NCBI RefSeq assembly: GCF_950101795.1
Contig: NZ_CATNLZ010000023.1
Span: 372,001 to 436,000, forward strand
DNA length: 64,000 bases
Source: Nocardioides sp. T2.26MG-1
GTDB lineage: Bacteria; Actinomycetota; Actinomycetes; Propionibacteriales; Nocardioidaceae
Direction of reading: 5' to 3'
The position numbers were made by a program, and so were the translations under genes. Of the stretch, positions 1 to 8,081 are shown piece by piece. A model generated the notes under the pieces. It did not search any database. It saw only the letters and a list, made by a program, of their open reading frames with translations, and was not told the DNA's origin. Position 1 is the first letter of the stretch. Every line of letters begins with the position of its first letter.

Positions 1-1080
1 GCCCACCACGACGTGCAGCCCGAGAACGACCCCGCCGACTGGGACTCCCCGCCGTTCGAGCCCACCGAGCGCGACGGCCGGCTCTACGCCCGCGGCGCGG
101 CCGACGACAAGGCTGGCATCGCCGCCCACCTCGGCGCGCTGCGCGTGTACGGCGACGACCTCCCGGTGAGCGTCACGATGTTCATCGAGGGCGAGGAGGA
201 GGTCGGCTCCGAGACGCTGCCCGCGCTCCTGACGGAGCACCACGACCGGCTGCGCGCCGACGTGATCGTGATCGCCGACTCCGGCAACTGGGACATCGGC
301 GTGCCCGCCCTCACCACGAGCCTGCGCGGGCTGGTCCGCGTCGACATCGAGGTCCGCACGCTGACCCACGCCGTGCACTCCGGCATGTGGGGCGGGCTGG
401 TCCCCGACGCGCTGATGGCGCTGTCGCGGCTGATCGCCACCCTCCACGACGACGAGGGCAACGTCGCGGTCGAGGGGCTGTACGCCGGCCCGGCGGCCGA
501 CGTCGACTACCCCGAGGAGCGGCTGCGCGCCGAGTCCGGAGCGGCCCCGGGCCTGCACTGGATCGGCAGCGGCTCGAGCGTCGAGCGGCTGTGGACCAAG
601 CCGTCGCTGAGCATCACCGGTCTGGACGCGCCCAAGGTCGCCGGCGCCAGCAACACCCTGGTCCCCGCGGCCCGGGCCCGCATCTCGATGCGCACCGCCC
701 CCGGCGACACGACCACGAACGCGCTCGCCTGCCTGGTGCGCCACCTCGAGGCGCACGTCCCGTGGGGTGCGACGTTCTCCCACACGGTCGTCGACACCGG
801 CGAGGCCACCCGGATCGACGCGACCGGACCGGCGTACGACGCCGCGCGCGCCGCGTTCACCGAGGCCTGGGACGGCACCGCCCCGGTCGATATGGGAGTG
901 GGCGGGTCGATCCCGTTCATCGCCGAGTTCCTCGAGGCGTTCCCCGAGGCCAGCGTGCTGGTGACCGGGGTCGAGGACCCCGACACCCGCGCGCACGGGG
1001 CCAACGAGGGGCTACACCTCGCGGAGTTCGAGCGCGTCGTGCTCGCCGAGGCGCTGCTGCTCGGCAAGCTCGGCGGCTGA
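1..1080 (+). CDS. M20-family dipeptidase/deacylase, 3' part
   Basis: The reading frame is open from base 1, so the N-terminus lies outside the window; 359 codons are present of a family usually near 450 residues. Zinc-peptidase M20 hallmarks are visible: RGAADDKAG with the bridging Asp, then EGEEEVGS carrying the catalytic Glu and the next metal ligand, and a late segment with DTRAHGANEG supplying the C-terminal His ligand. The region between (about residues 110-250) is the dimerisation/lid domain. The protein is probably a cytosolic zinc dipeptidase; M20 members also include acyl-amino-acid hydrolases, so the exact substrate is unknown. Its last 69 bases overlap the 3' end of the convergent MMPL gene. 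Confidence 0.9.
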   Translation, partial: AHHDVQPENDPADWDSPPFEPTERDGRLYARGAADDKAGIAAHLGALRVYGDDLPVSVTMFIEGEEEVGSETLPALLTEHHDRLRADVIVIADSGNWDIGVPALTTSLRGLVRVDIEVRTLTHAVHSGMWGGLVPDALMALSRLIATLHDDEGNVAVEGLYAGPAADVDYPEERLRAESGAAPGLHWIGSGSSVERLWTKPSLSITGLDAPKVAGASNTLVPAARARISMRTAPGDTTTNALACLVRHLEAHVPWGATFSHTVVDTGEATRIDATGPAYDAARAAFTEAWDGTAPVDMGVGGSIPFIAEFLEAFPEASVLVTGVEDPDTRAHGANEGLHLAEFERVVLAEALLLGKLGG

Positions 1081-4000
1081 CCGGCCCGGCAGCAGCCGGT
1101 CCAGCCAGCGCGGCGCCCACCAGTTCGCGCGGCCCAGCACGGCCATCGCGGCGGGCACCAGCACCAGGCGGACGACGGTCGCGTCGACGGCGACGCTGAC
1201 GGCGAGGCCGATCGCGAGCATCTTGATCACCACGTCGTCGTTGGTGGCGAACGCGAGGAACACGCTCACCATCACCATCGCCGCGCACGAGATCACCCGG
1301 GCCGTGCTGGCCAGCCCCTCGGCGACACTGGCGGTGGTGTCGCCGGTGCGCAGCCACGCCTCGCGGACCCGCGACAGCAGGAACACCTCGTAGTCCATCG
1401 ACAGGCCGAATACGATCGCGAACATCATCATCGGCACGAACGACTCGACCGGCACGCTCTCGTCGAGCCCGATCAGCCCGGCGCCCCAGCCCCACTGGAA
1501 GACCGCGACGACGACGCCGTACGCCGCCCCGATCGACAGCAGGTTCAGCGCCGCGGCCTTGGCTGCCAGGACCAGGCTGCGGAACGACACCAGCAGCAGC
1601 ACGAACGACGCGGCCACGACCACCCCGATGATCAGCGGGAGCCGGGAGATCACCCGGTCGCCGAACTCGATCTGCCCCGCCGTCTGGCCGGTGAGGTAGG
1701 CCTCGGACCCGGACCGAGCGAGGTCGTCGGCGAGCCGCTCGTGCAGGGCGCGGGTCTCCTGGTCCATCGGCGCCGTCGTCGGCGTCACGGTCGCGACCTG
1801 CACGCCGGGGTCGCTGGTCGCCGCGAACGGTGTCACCGACGCCACCCCGTCGTCGGCAGAGACGGTCTCTCGCAGGCCCTCCAGCTCCGCGTCGTCGGCG
1901 CCCTGGGCCACGATGGTGAACGTGCCGTTGCTGCCGGGTCCGAACTCCTCGGCCACGAGGTCGTAGGCGGCCCGCGTGGTGGTGCCCGCGGGATCGGCGC
2001 CGGCGTCGACGTGGCCCAGACGCAGGTCGAGCACGGGGACCGCGAGCACCGCGAGCAGCAGCACGCCACCGGCGAGGAACGGCCAGGGCTGACGGGCGAC
2101 GAGGCCGGCGTAGCGGTACCACCCGCGACCGTCGGCGGCCGGCTCGGCCACCGGCCGGCGTACCGCGAGCCGGTCGATCCGGCGCCCGGTGATCGTGAGC
2201 ACGGCGGGCACCAGGGTGACCGCGGCGAGGGCAGCGGTGGCGACCGTGAACGTCGCGGCCAGGCCGAGCCGGCCGACGAACGTGATCCCGGAGGCGTAGA
2301 GCCCGAGCAGGGCGACCGCCACGGTGCCCGCGGCGATCAGCACCGCGTGCCCGCTCCCGCGCAGCGCGGCAGCCGCGGCCTCGGCGGGCGGAGCGCCCTC
2401 GAGCAGGCGCTGGCGACCGCGCGTGACGAGGAACAGCGCGTAGTCGATCCCGGTGCCGAGTCCGATCATCGTGGCCAGCGTCGGGCTGGTGGTGCCGAAC
2501 GTCGAGACCGACGCCGCCAGCGACAGCAGCGCCAGCCCGGCGCCGACGGCGAGCATCGCGGTCACCAGCGGCACCAGCGCGGCGAGCACCGAGCCGAAGG
2601 TCAGCAGCAGCAGGACCAGCGCGGCCGCGACGCCGATCAGCTCCGCGGTCCGGTGGCCGCCACCGTCGCGGCCCGCCTCCTGGCCGAGCACGCCGGCGTA
2701 CTCCACCTCGACACCGTCGGCCCGCAGCGGCGCCAGCGCCGCGTCCACGTCGTCGACCAGTCCGGCCCCGAGCTGCCGCGGCGAGTCGTCCAGGCGCACG
2801 GTCGCGATCGCCGTGCCGCCGTCCGCGCTGACCGGCCCGGTGCCGGCGAGCGGGTCGTCGACCTCGACCACGTGGTCGACGAGGTCCAGGTCGGCGAGCG
2901 CGGCCTCGACCGCGGGCCGATGCGCGGCGAGGGTGCCGTCGTCGACGTGCAGCACCAGCTGGCTGGCGCGGCCCTGCGACTCGTCGCGGTCGCCGAGCAG
3001 CGCGGCGCCGGCGGACGCCTGGGTGTCCGGAAGCGTGATGTCGTCGTCGTAGGAGCCGCCGACGAGGCGGGCGGTGGCCACCAACGCCACCAGCAGGAGC
3101 AGCCAGGCCACGACGGTGGTCCACGGACGGGAGACGGGGAAGGAGAGGAGGCGCACGACCCCGATCCCACCAACCGGCTCGCCCGGACCACCGACGGTCT
3201 GCCGTGCGTCCCCCGCCGGTTCGCTGACGATCTGCTGAGGACCGGGCCCCGGCAGCACGGGCAGCTGCAGGTGGACGGCGAGGCCCGCACCCGGGCGGGA
3301 GTCGAGCGTCAGCTCGCCGCCGTGGGCCCGGGCCACCTCGCGGGCGATCGCCAGCCCGAGGCCGGTGCCCTCGCCGTGCTCGCCACCCTGACGGCTGCGG
3401 CCGTCGTCGGCACGCCAGAAGCGGTCGAACGCGCGGTCCTCGGTGCCGGCCGGGAGCCCCGGGCCGTCGTCGGCCACCGTCGCCACGACCTCGCCCGCCT
3501 CGACGGACACCGACACCCGTACGGTCGTCCCGGGCGGCGTGTGCCGGTAGGCGTTCACCAGCAGGTTGCGCAGGCAGCGGTGCAGCAACGCCCGGTCGCC
3601 GCGGACGTACGCCGGATCCGCGCGCGGCGGGTCCGTCGGCGGACTCGTGGGGTGGTCGGTGTGCAGCGGCGCGAGCTCGGCGACCACCTCGCGGGCGAGG
3701 TCGGCGAGGTCGACCGGCTCGAGCACCGGCTGTTGCCCGGCGTCGAGCCGGGCCAGCGACAGCAGGTCCGCCACCAGGCGCTGCATCCGCTCGGACTCGG
3801 ACCGGATGGAGGTCATCGCCCCGTCGACATCCTCCCAAGTCGAGAGCCCGCCCTCGAGGTGGAGGTCGGCCCAGCCGTGCACGGCCGTCAGCGGGGTGCG
3901 CAGCTCGTGGGAGGCGTCGGCGACGAAGTCGCGGATCCGCTCCTCGCTGGCCGAGCGGGCCTCGAAGGCCGCGTTGAGGGCGTCGACCACCCGGCCCGTC

Positions 4001-4668
4001 TCGGTGCGGGACCCGCCGCCGGGGATCCGCTCGCGGTGGTCGCCGCGCTCGATCGCCCGGGCGGTCGCGGCGATCCGCCCGAGCGGCCGCAGCCCCACCC
4101 GGAGCAGCAGCAGGGCCGCCCCGGCGCCGAGCAGCAGCACCGCCGCGCCCGAGACGACCTCGACCAGCAGCAGCGTGCGCAGCGACTCCGCGTCGTCGGC
4201 CAGCGGCAGCCCGACGACGACCGTCCGCACCCGCTCGACCCGGTCGCCGACGTCGACCCGGAGGTCCGCGCCGGGCACCGCCACCGACAGCACCCGGTAG
4301 TCGTCCGCGGATCCCGGCCCGCCGGAGAGGGTCCGGGGCTCGCCGTCAGGCAACGCCGTCAGCTCCTCGGCCGTCCACGACCGCGACGCGCCGGCGACGC
4401 CGGTCGGGGTGGTGGTCGCGACCAGCCGGCCGTCATCGTCCAGCAGCGCCACGAACAGGTTGCGCGGGGCGAGCCGCTCGAGCAGCTCCAGGTCGGTCGG
4501 CTCTGGGTCGTCGATCGCGCGGAGCCGATGCTCGGTGGCGTGCAGCACCTTGTCGTTGCGCTCCATCAGGTGGGAGCGCAGGGCGGCGTACGCCGTGACG
4601 TCCGCGGCCAGGATCCCGCCCGCGAGCACCAGCAGGGTCAGGGCGAGCAGCCGAGTCCGGAGGGCCAC
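1012..4668 (-). CDS. Histidine kinase fused in frame to an MMPL transporter
   Basis: One uninterrupted 1218-codon frame encodes two proteins normally separate. Residues 1-190 are a sensor with two membrane segments, followed by HAMP, a HisKA box (DASHELRTPL, His254) and a HATPase domain ending near 470. After a 30-residue Pro/Gly-rich linker comes a complete 714-residue MMPL/RND-type transporter with the two repeated six-helix blocks expected of that family, exporting lipids or drugs. The kinase GTG start lies 15 nt after the stop of the response regulator, so the pair is an operon. A GTG at 3156 (VRLLSFPVSRP) is the natural start of a free MMPL protein, and a copy of the regulator-gene operator repeat lies 65-85 nt before it. 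It is therefore either a true fusion or a stop-codon loss with the MMPL part still made separately. The 3' end overlaps the M20 gene. Confidence 0.85.
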   Translation of the reverse strand: MALRTRLLALTLLVLAGGILAADVTAYAALRSHLMERNDKVLHATEHRLRAIDDPEPTDLELLERLAPRNLFVALLDDDGRLVATTTPTGVAGASRSWTAEELTALPDGEPRTLSGGPGSADDYRVLSVAVPGADLRVDVGDRVERVRTVVVGLPLADDAESLRTLLLVEVVSGAAVLLLGAGAALLLLRVGLRPLGRIAATARAIERGDHRERIPGGGSRTETGRVVDALNAAFEARSASEERIRDFVADASHELRTPLTAVHGWADLHLEGGLSTWEDVDGAMTSIRSESERMQRLVADLLSLARLDAGQQPVLEPVDLADLAREVVAELAPLHTDHPTSPPTDPPRADPAYVRGDRALLHRCLRNLLVNAYRHTPPGTTVRVSVSVEAGEVVATVADDGPGLPAGTEDRAFDRFWRADDGRSRQGGEHGEGTGLGLAIAREVARAHGGELTLDSRPGAGLAVHLQLPVLPGPGPQQIVSEPAGDARQTVGGPGEPVGGIGVVRLLSFPVSRPWTTVVAWLLLLVALVATARLVGGSYDDDITLPDTQASAGAALLGDRDESQGRASQLVLHVDDGTLAAHRPAVEAALADLDLVDHVVEVDDPLAGTGPVSADGGTAIATVRLDDSPRQLGAGLVDDVDAALAPLRADGVEVEYAGVLGQEAGRDGGGHRTAELIGVAAALVLLLLTFGSVLAALVPLVTAMLAVGAGLALLSLAASVSTFGTTSPTLATMIGLGTGIDYALFLVTRGRQRLLEGAPPAEAAAAALRGSGHAVLIAAGTVAVALLGLYASGITFVGRLGLAATFTVATAALAAVTLVPAVLTITGRRIDRLAVRRPVAEPAADGRGWYRYAGLVARQPWPFLAGGVLLLAVLAVPVLDLRLGHVDAGADPAGTTTRAAYDLVAEEFGPGSNGTFTIVAQGADDAELEGLRETVSADDGVASVTPFAATSDPGVQVATVTPTTAPMDQETRALHERLADDLARSGSEAYLTGQTAGQIEFGDRVISRLPLIIGVVVAASFVLLLVSFRSLVLAAKAAALNLLSIGAAYGVVVAVFQWGWGAGLIGLDESVPVESFVPMMMFAIVFGLSMDYEVFLLSRVREAWLRTGDTTASVAEGLASTARVISCAAMVMVSVFLAFATNDDVVIKMLAIGLAVSVAVDATVVRLVLVPAAMAVLGRANWWAPRWLDRLLPGRSAAELAEQQRLGEHDALELREV
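3221..3239 (-). promoter_or_regulatory. Operator-like direct repeat inside the kinase-MMPL junction
   Basis: On the + strand TCGCTGAC (3221-3228) and CTGCTGAG (3232-3239) repeat with an 11-bp period. This is the arrangement and nearly the sequence of the TTGCTGAC pair at 5435-5453 in front of the response regulator. Eleven-base direct repeats are typical of OmpR/PhoB-family binding sites. Here the site falls in codons 477-483 of the fused frame, upstream of the probable MMPL start. Confidence 0.5.
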
Positions 4669-4683
4669 GTCAGCCGGCCACGA

Positions 4684-5415
4684 TCAGCGGGGTGCCCGCA
4701 GCACGTAGCCGAAGCCACGCACGGTGCCGATCAGCGGCGCGTGGCCGGTGTCCACCTTGCGCCGCAGCTGGCTGACGAACTTCTCCACGACGCCGACATC
4801 GCCGGTGTACTCGTACTGCCAGACCTGCGCGAGGATCTGCTCCTTGGAGAGCACCTGGCCGGCGTTGAGCATCAGATAGCGCAGCAGCCGGTACTCCGTC
4901 GGGGACAGCTCGACCGGGAGCCCGGCGCGGGTCACCTCATGGCCGCGGTCGTCGAGCTCGAGGTCGGCGACCGCCAGCCGGTCCGCACCCGGCCCGGCAG
5001 CCCGGCGGCGCAGCACGGCGTTGACCCGGGCGACCAGCTCGGCGACGCTGAACGGCTTGGAGACGTAGTCGTCGCCGCCGAGCGCGAACCCGTTGAGCCG
5101 GTCGTCGACGCCGTCTCGGGCGGTGAGGAACACGATCCCGATGTCCGGGTCGGTGGTCCGCAGGGTGTGGCACAGGTCGAGCCCCGAGCCGTCCGGGAGC
5201 ATCACGTCGAGGACGGCGAGCTCGGGCGCGAACGTCGCCGCGACGTCGGCGGCCTCGGAGACCCGGGTGGCGGTGGCGACCTCCAGCCCCGCGACGCGCA
5301 GCGTGCGGCCGACGAGGTCGACGATGGCGGGCTCGTCGTCGACCACGAGCACACGGGCCGACCGGTCGACGGTGAGCGCGCGGGACCGTGGTCGGCGCCG
5401 GTCGTCGGGGGTCAT
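4684..5415 (-). CDS. OmpR/PhoB-family response regulator
   Basis: A 243-residue two-domain regulator. The receiver domain shows the acidic pair D26-D27, phospho-acceptor D70 (AVLDVMLPD) and the conserved Lys in SKPF; the C-terminal winged helix has the TEYRLLRYL and VSQLRRKVD segments with the wing GTVRGFGYVLR. The ATG at 5415 gives the usual family length; a longer frame upstream lacks the family pattern. It is co-directional with the kinase-MMPL frame 15 nt downstream, so it is the cognate regulator. Direct repeats 20-38 nt before its start suggest autoregulation and control of the divergent DUF2993 gene. Confidence 0.93.
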   Translation of the reverse strand: MTPDDRRRPRSRALTVDRSARVLVVDDEPAIVDLVGRTLRVAGLEVATATRVSEAADVAATFAPELAVLDVMLPDGSGLDLCHTLRTTDPDIGIVFLTARDGVDDRLNGFALGGDDYVSKPFSVAELVARVNAVLRRRAAGPGADRLAVADLELDDRGHEVTRAGLPVELSPTEYRLLRYLMLNAGQVLSKEQILAQVWQYEYTGDVGVVEKFVSQLRRKVDTGHAPLIGTVRGFGYVLRAPR

Positions 5416-5434
5416 GGGACCAGCGTGCCGGACG

Positions 5435-5453
5435 TTGCTGACGGTTTGCTGAC
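5435..5453. promoter_or_regulatory. Direct-repeat operator, probable response-regulator site
   Basis: Two exact copies of TTGCTGAC start at 5435 and 5446, an 11-bp period as used by OmpR-family dimers. The site lies between the response regulator (leftward) and the DUF2993 gene (rightward) and recurs in degenerate form at 3221-3239 before the MMPL part. Confidence 0.6.
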
Positions 5454-5542
5454 GGTCGGCCGCCGGGACGCCGGGCAACCCGGAGCGCGGGCACAGCGGT
5501 GCGGGGCCGGGCCACCAGGCGCGAGGGCGATCGTCGGGGGCC

Positions 5543-6253
5543 ATGCGTCGGTTCCTGGGTCGGAGACTGTTGGTGGTGGCGGGTGCCCTGTGCCTGCTCC
5601 TCGTGGTGGGCGACGTCGTCGCGGGCTCGTGGGTCGAGCGCCGGGTCGGCGAGCGGCTCGGCTGCCGGCTGGGCGCCAGCGACGGAGCGGACGTCGACGT
5701 GTCCGGCTGGCCGGCGTCCCTGTCGCTGTTGACCGGCACCGTGCCGTCCGTGCGGGTGACGGCCCCGGACGCGCACCTCTCGCCACAGCTGGAGGGTGAC
5801 CTCGCCGTCGACCTGCACGACGTACGCCGCACCGGCGACGGCATGTCCACCGGCGGCGGCCGGGCAGAGGTCACCGTGCCCTGGTCGCAGGTCGAGCAGC
5901 GGCTGGACCGACCCGGGATCGGGCTGTCCGGGGCGGATGGAGACGTGGTCGCGACCGTCGAGACCGGGCTGGTGCCGCTCGCGGTCGTCGCGCGGCCGCG
6001 CGTGACCGACGGCCGGCTCACGCTCGACCCGACCGGGGTCCGGGTCGGCGACCGGGAGCTGTCCGGGGGCCTGGCCGACCGGCTGGTCGCCCGGATGGGC
6101 GGTGGGGCGGCTCTGCTCGGCGACGGGCTGGTGGTGCCGGCCCCGGCCGGCCTGTCGCTCACGGCCGCCACGGGAACGGCCGACGGCCTCGAGCTCACCC
6201 TCGACCTCGCGCCGGGGCCGCTCGGCTCCGGCCTCGGCGGCGGTCGTTGTTGA
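5543..6253 (+). CDS. DUF2993 (LmeA-like) lipid-binding protein
   Basis: This 236-residue protein begins with a membrane anchor/signal (RRLLVVAGALCLLLVVGDVV) followed by a DUF2993 fold: VERRVGERLG, the DVDVSGWPASLSLLTG block, then repeated beta segments and a short hydrophilic C-terminus. Mycobacterial LmeA of this family binds phospholipid outside the membrane and helps mannan/lipomannan elongation; a role in envelope lipid handling is inferred. It is divergent from the response regulator and shares its upstream operator, which fits co-regulation with the MMPL lipid transporter. Its stop is 9 nt from the stop of the convergent kinase. Confidence 0.8.
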   Translation: MRRFLGRRLLVVAGALCLLLVVGDVVAGSWVERRVGERLGCRLGASDGADVDVSGWPASLSLLTGTVPSVRVTAPDAHLSPQLEGDLAVDLHDVRRTGDGMSTGGGRAEVTVPWSQVEQRLDRPGIGLSGADGDVVATVETGLVPLAVVARPRVTDGRLTLDPTGVRVGDRELSGGLADRLVARMGGGAALLGDGLVVPAPAGLSLTAATGTADGLELTLDLAPGPLGSGLGGGRC

Positions 6254-6262
6254 GGCTGAGCC

Positions 6263-8056
6263 TCAGCCCGCCGCCGGCAGGAACACCCGGAACGTGCTGC
6301 CCCGGCCGATCGCGGACTCGACCTCGATCCGGCCGCGGTGGCGCTCGACGACCCGGCGGACGATCGCGAGGCCGAGCCCGGAGCCGGGCTGGGCGACCGC
6401 TGCGGGGTCGGTGGAGCGGAAGAACTCGTCGAACAGGCGGGCCTGCTCCTCCTCCGCGATGCCGATGCCGGAGTCCGTGCAGCACAGCACCGCCTGATCG
6501 CCGACGCGCTCGACCGACACCGCGATCGTGCCGCCGTCCGGGGTGTACTTCAGCGCGTTGCCGAGCAGGTTGGTGACGATGTGGTCGACGTCCCGCGGCT
6601 CGGCCAGGGCCAGCACCGGTACGTCGGGGAGCTCGGTGCGCAGGGTCTGCCGGCGCGCCCGGGCGACCGCGTCGTTGAGGTCGACGACCTCGGTGACCGC
6701 CTGCCCCAGGTCGACCGGCTCGGCCGTGGCGGAGGCCTCGATGCCCGTGGACTCGTGCAGCAGCAGCAGGTCGCCGACGACCTGGGCGAGCCGGCCGCCG
6801 CCGCGCTCGATCGCGGCGACGCAGGCGAGTGCGGTGTCGCTGAGGCCGGGCTCGGCGCCGAGGATCTCGACGTACCCGAGGATGGCGCTCAACGGGTTCT
6901 TCATCTCGTGGGAGACGGTCGCGAGCAGCCGCTCCTTGTAGTCGGCGAGCTCGCGGAGCTCGTCGACCAGCTGGTGCTCGCGCTCGAGGGTGCGGGCGTT
7001 CGCGAGGGCCCGGCCGAGGTCGCGCCCGATCTCCAGCGCGGTCGCGGCCTCCTCCTCGCTCCACTCCGCGCCGCCGCGCCGACGGGTCAGCCCCATCGCG
7101 CCGAAGCACTCGCGCCCCGCGCCCATCGGCACGAACAGCAGGGACTCGACCTCGAGGCCCGCGAGGAACTCGATCACCTCGGCGTGCTGCTCGGGCCCGA
7201 GCACCCCGGTGACGGGACGCTCGGGGGCGAGCACGGCCACGCACTGGCGCTCCCACGCCCTCCGGGAGTGCGCGGACGCGAGCGCCCGGATGCCGGCGGG
7301 CAGCCGGACGGTCGGCCCGCCGTCGACGTACAGCGGGCCGTCGCAGCGCCCGTCGGGCCCGATCCTCTGGATCCACAGCGACTCCGCCCGGAACCCGTCG
7401 GTGATCGCGCGGCCGCACTCGGCGAGCACCCGGTCGGGGGACTGGGTGCCGACCGCGAGCCGGACCACGTCGGCGGCGGCCCGGGCGAGCCGGACCTGCT
7501 CGGCGAGGCGTTCGTGCTCCAAGGTGGCGACCACGGCTCGCGCGGCCTGGCGGGCGTAGAACTCCAGCGTCTCGCGCTGCGCCGGCCCGGGGATCAGGCC
7601 GTCGCGGGGCAGCTCCATCGCGAGCGTTCCGAGCAGCGTCCCGTCGGCGCCCCGGAGCGGCGCGACCAACTGGTCCTGGGGGTGCCACTTGCCGGGCTCG
7701 ACGTGGTCGCGGGGTCGGTCGGCCACCCAGCCCCACCGGTCGAGGTCGAGGATCAGCCGCTCGTGGGGGATGAACTTCAGCGTGCCCCAGTCGTCGGCGA
7801 GAGCCAGCTGGTCGACCATCGGGGCCAGTGGCGCGAGGCTGTCGATGAGCAGCTTGCGGGCCTCCTCGGGCCCGACGAGCACCATGATCTGCAGGTAGCC
7901 GTCCTCACGGACGACGCTGACGCCGACCAGCTCGAACCCCGCGACCTCCGCGACGCCCTCGGCGATCGCCTGGAGGGCCTCGCGGGACTGTGCGTCCGAC
8001 CAGCGCGAGGCGCGGACCGGACGATCGAGGTCGGGCGACCCCAACGACTCGGACAT
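6263..8056 (-). CDS. GAF-domain sensor histidine kinase (paralogue 1)
   Basis: This 597-residue soluble kinase has an N-terminal sensor segment (SREALQAIAEGVAEVAGF) resembling a GAF domain, a coiled linker near 180-200, a second GAF-like region about 205-345, then HisKA (TVSHEMKNPLSAILGY, His383) and HATPase ending in GSGLGLAIVRRV and GSTFRVFLPAAG. No membrane helices are visible, so it senses a cytosolic or diffusible signal. It has no adjacent response regulator. A TAGGAT -10 box sits 6 nt before the ATG, pointing to a leaderless transcript, although GAAGGA could also act as a ribosome site. It is divergent from iorB by 25 nt and paralogous to the kinase at 10939-12780. Confidence 0.9.
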   Translation of the reverse strand: MSESLGSPDLDRPVRASRWSDAQSREALQAIAEGVAEVAGFELVGVSVVREDGYLQIMVLVGPEEARKLLIDSLAPLAPMVDQLALADDWGTLKFIPHERLILDLDRWGWVADRPRDHVEPGKWHPQDQLVAPLRGADGTLLGTLAMELPRDGLIPGPAQRETLEFYARQAARAVVATLEHERLAEQVRLARAAADVVRLAVGTQSPDRVLAECGRAITDGFRAESLWIQRIGPDGRCDGPLYVDGGPTVRLPAGIRALASAHSRRAWERQCVAVLAPERPVTGVLGPEQHAEVIEFLAGLEVESLLFVPMGAGRECFGAMGLTRRRGGAEWSEEEAATALEIGRDLGRALANARTLEREHQLVDELRELADYKERLLATVSHEMKNPLSAILGYVEILGAEPGLSDTALACVAAIERGGGRLAQVVGDLLLLHESTGIEASATAEPVDLGQAVTEVVDLNDAVARARRQTLRTELPDVPVLALAEPRDVDHIVTNLLGNALKYTPDGGTIAVSVERVGDQAVLCCTDSGIGIAEEEQARLFDEFFRSTDPAAVAQPGSGLGLAIVRRVVERHRGRIEVESAIGRGSTFRVFLPAAG

Positions 8057-8081
8057 CCTTCGATCCTAGGGATTCGGCGCC

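Noticed and set aside
1741..5799. 1352-codon + strand frame over the kinase/MMPL region
   Set aside because: Arg/Gly/Asp/Gln-rich composition with no domain; it is the complement of well-supported genes on the other strand.
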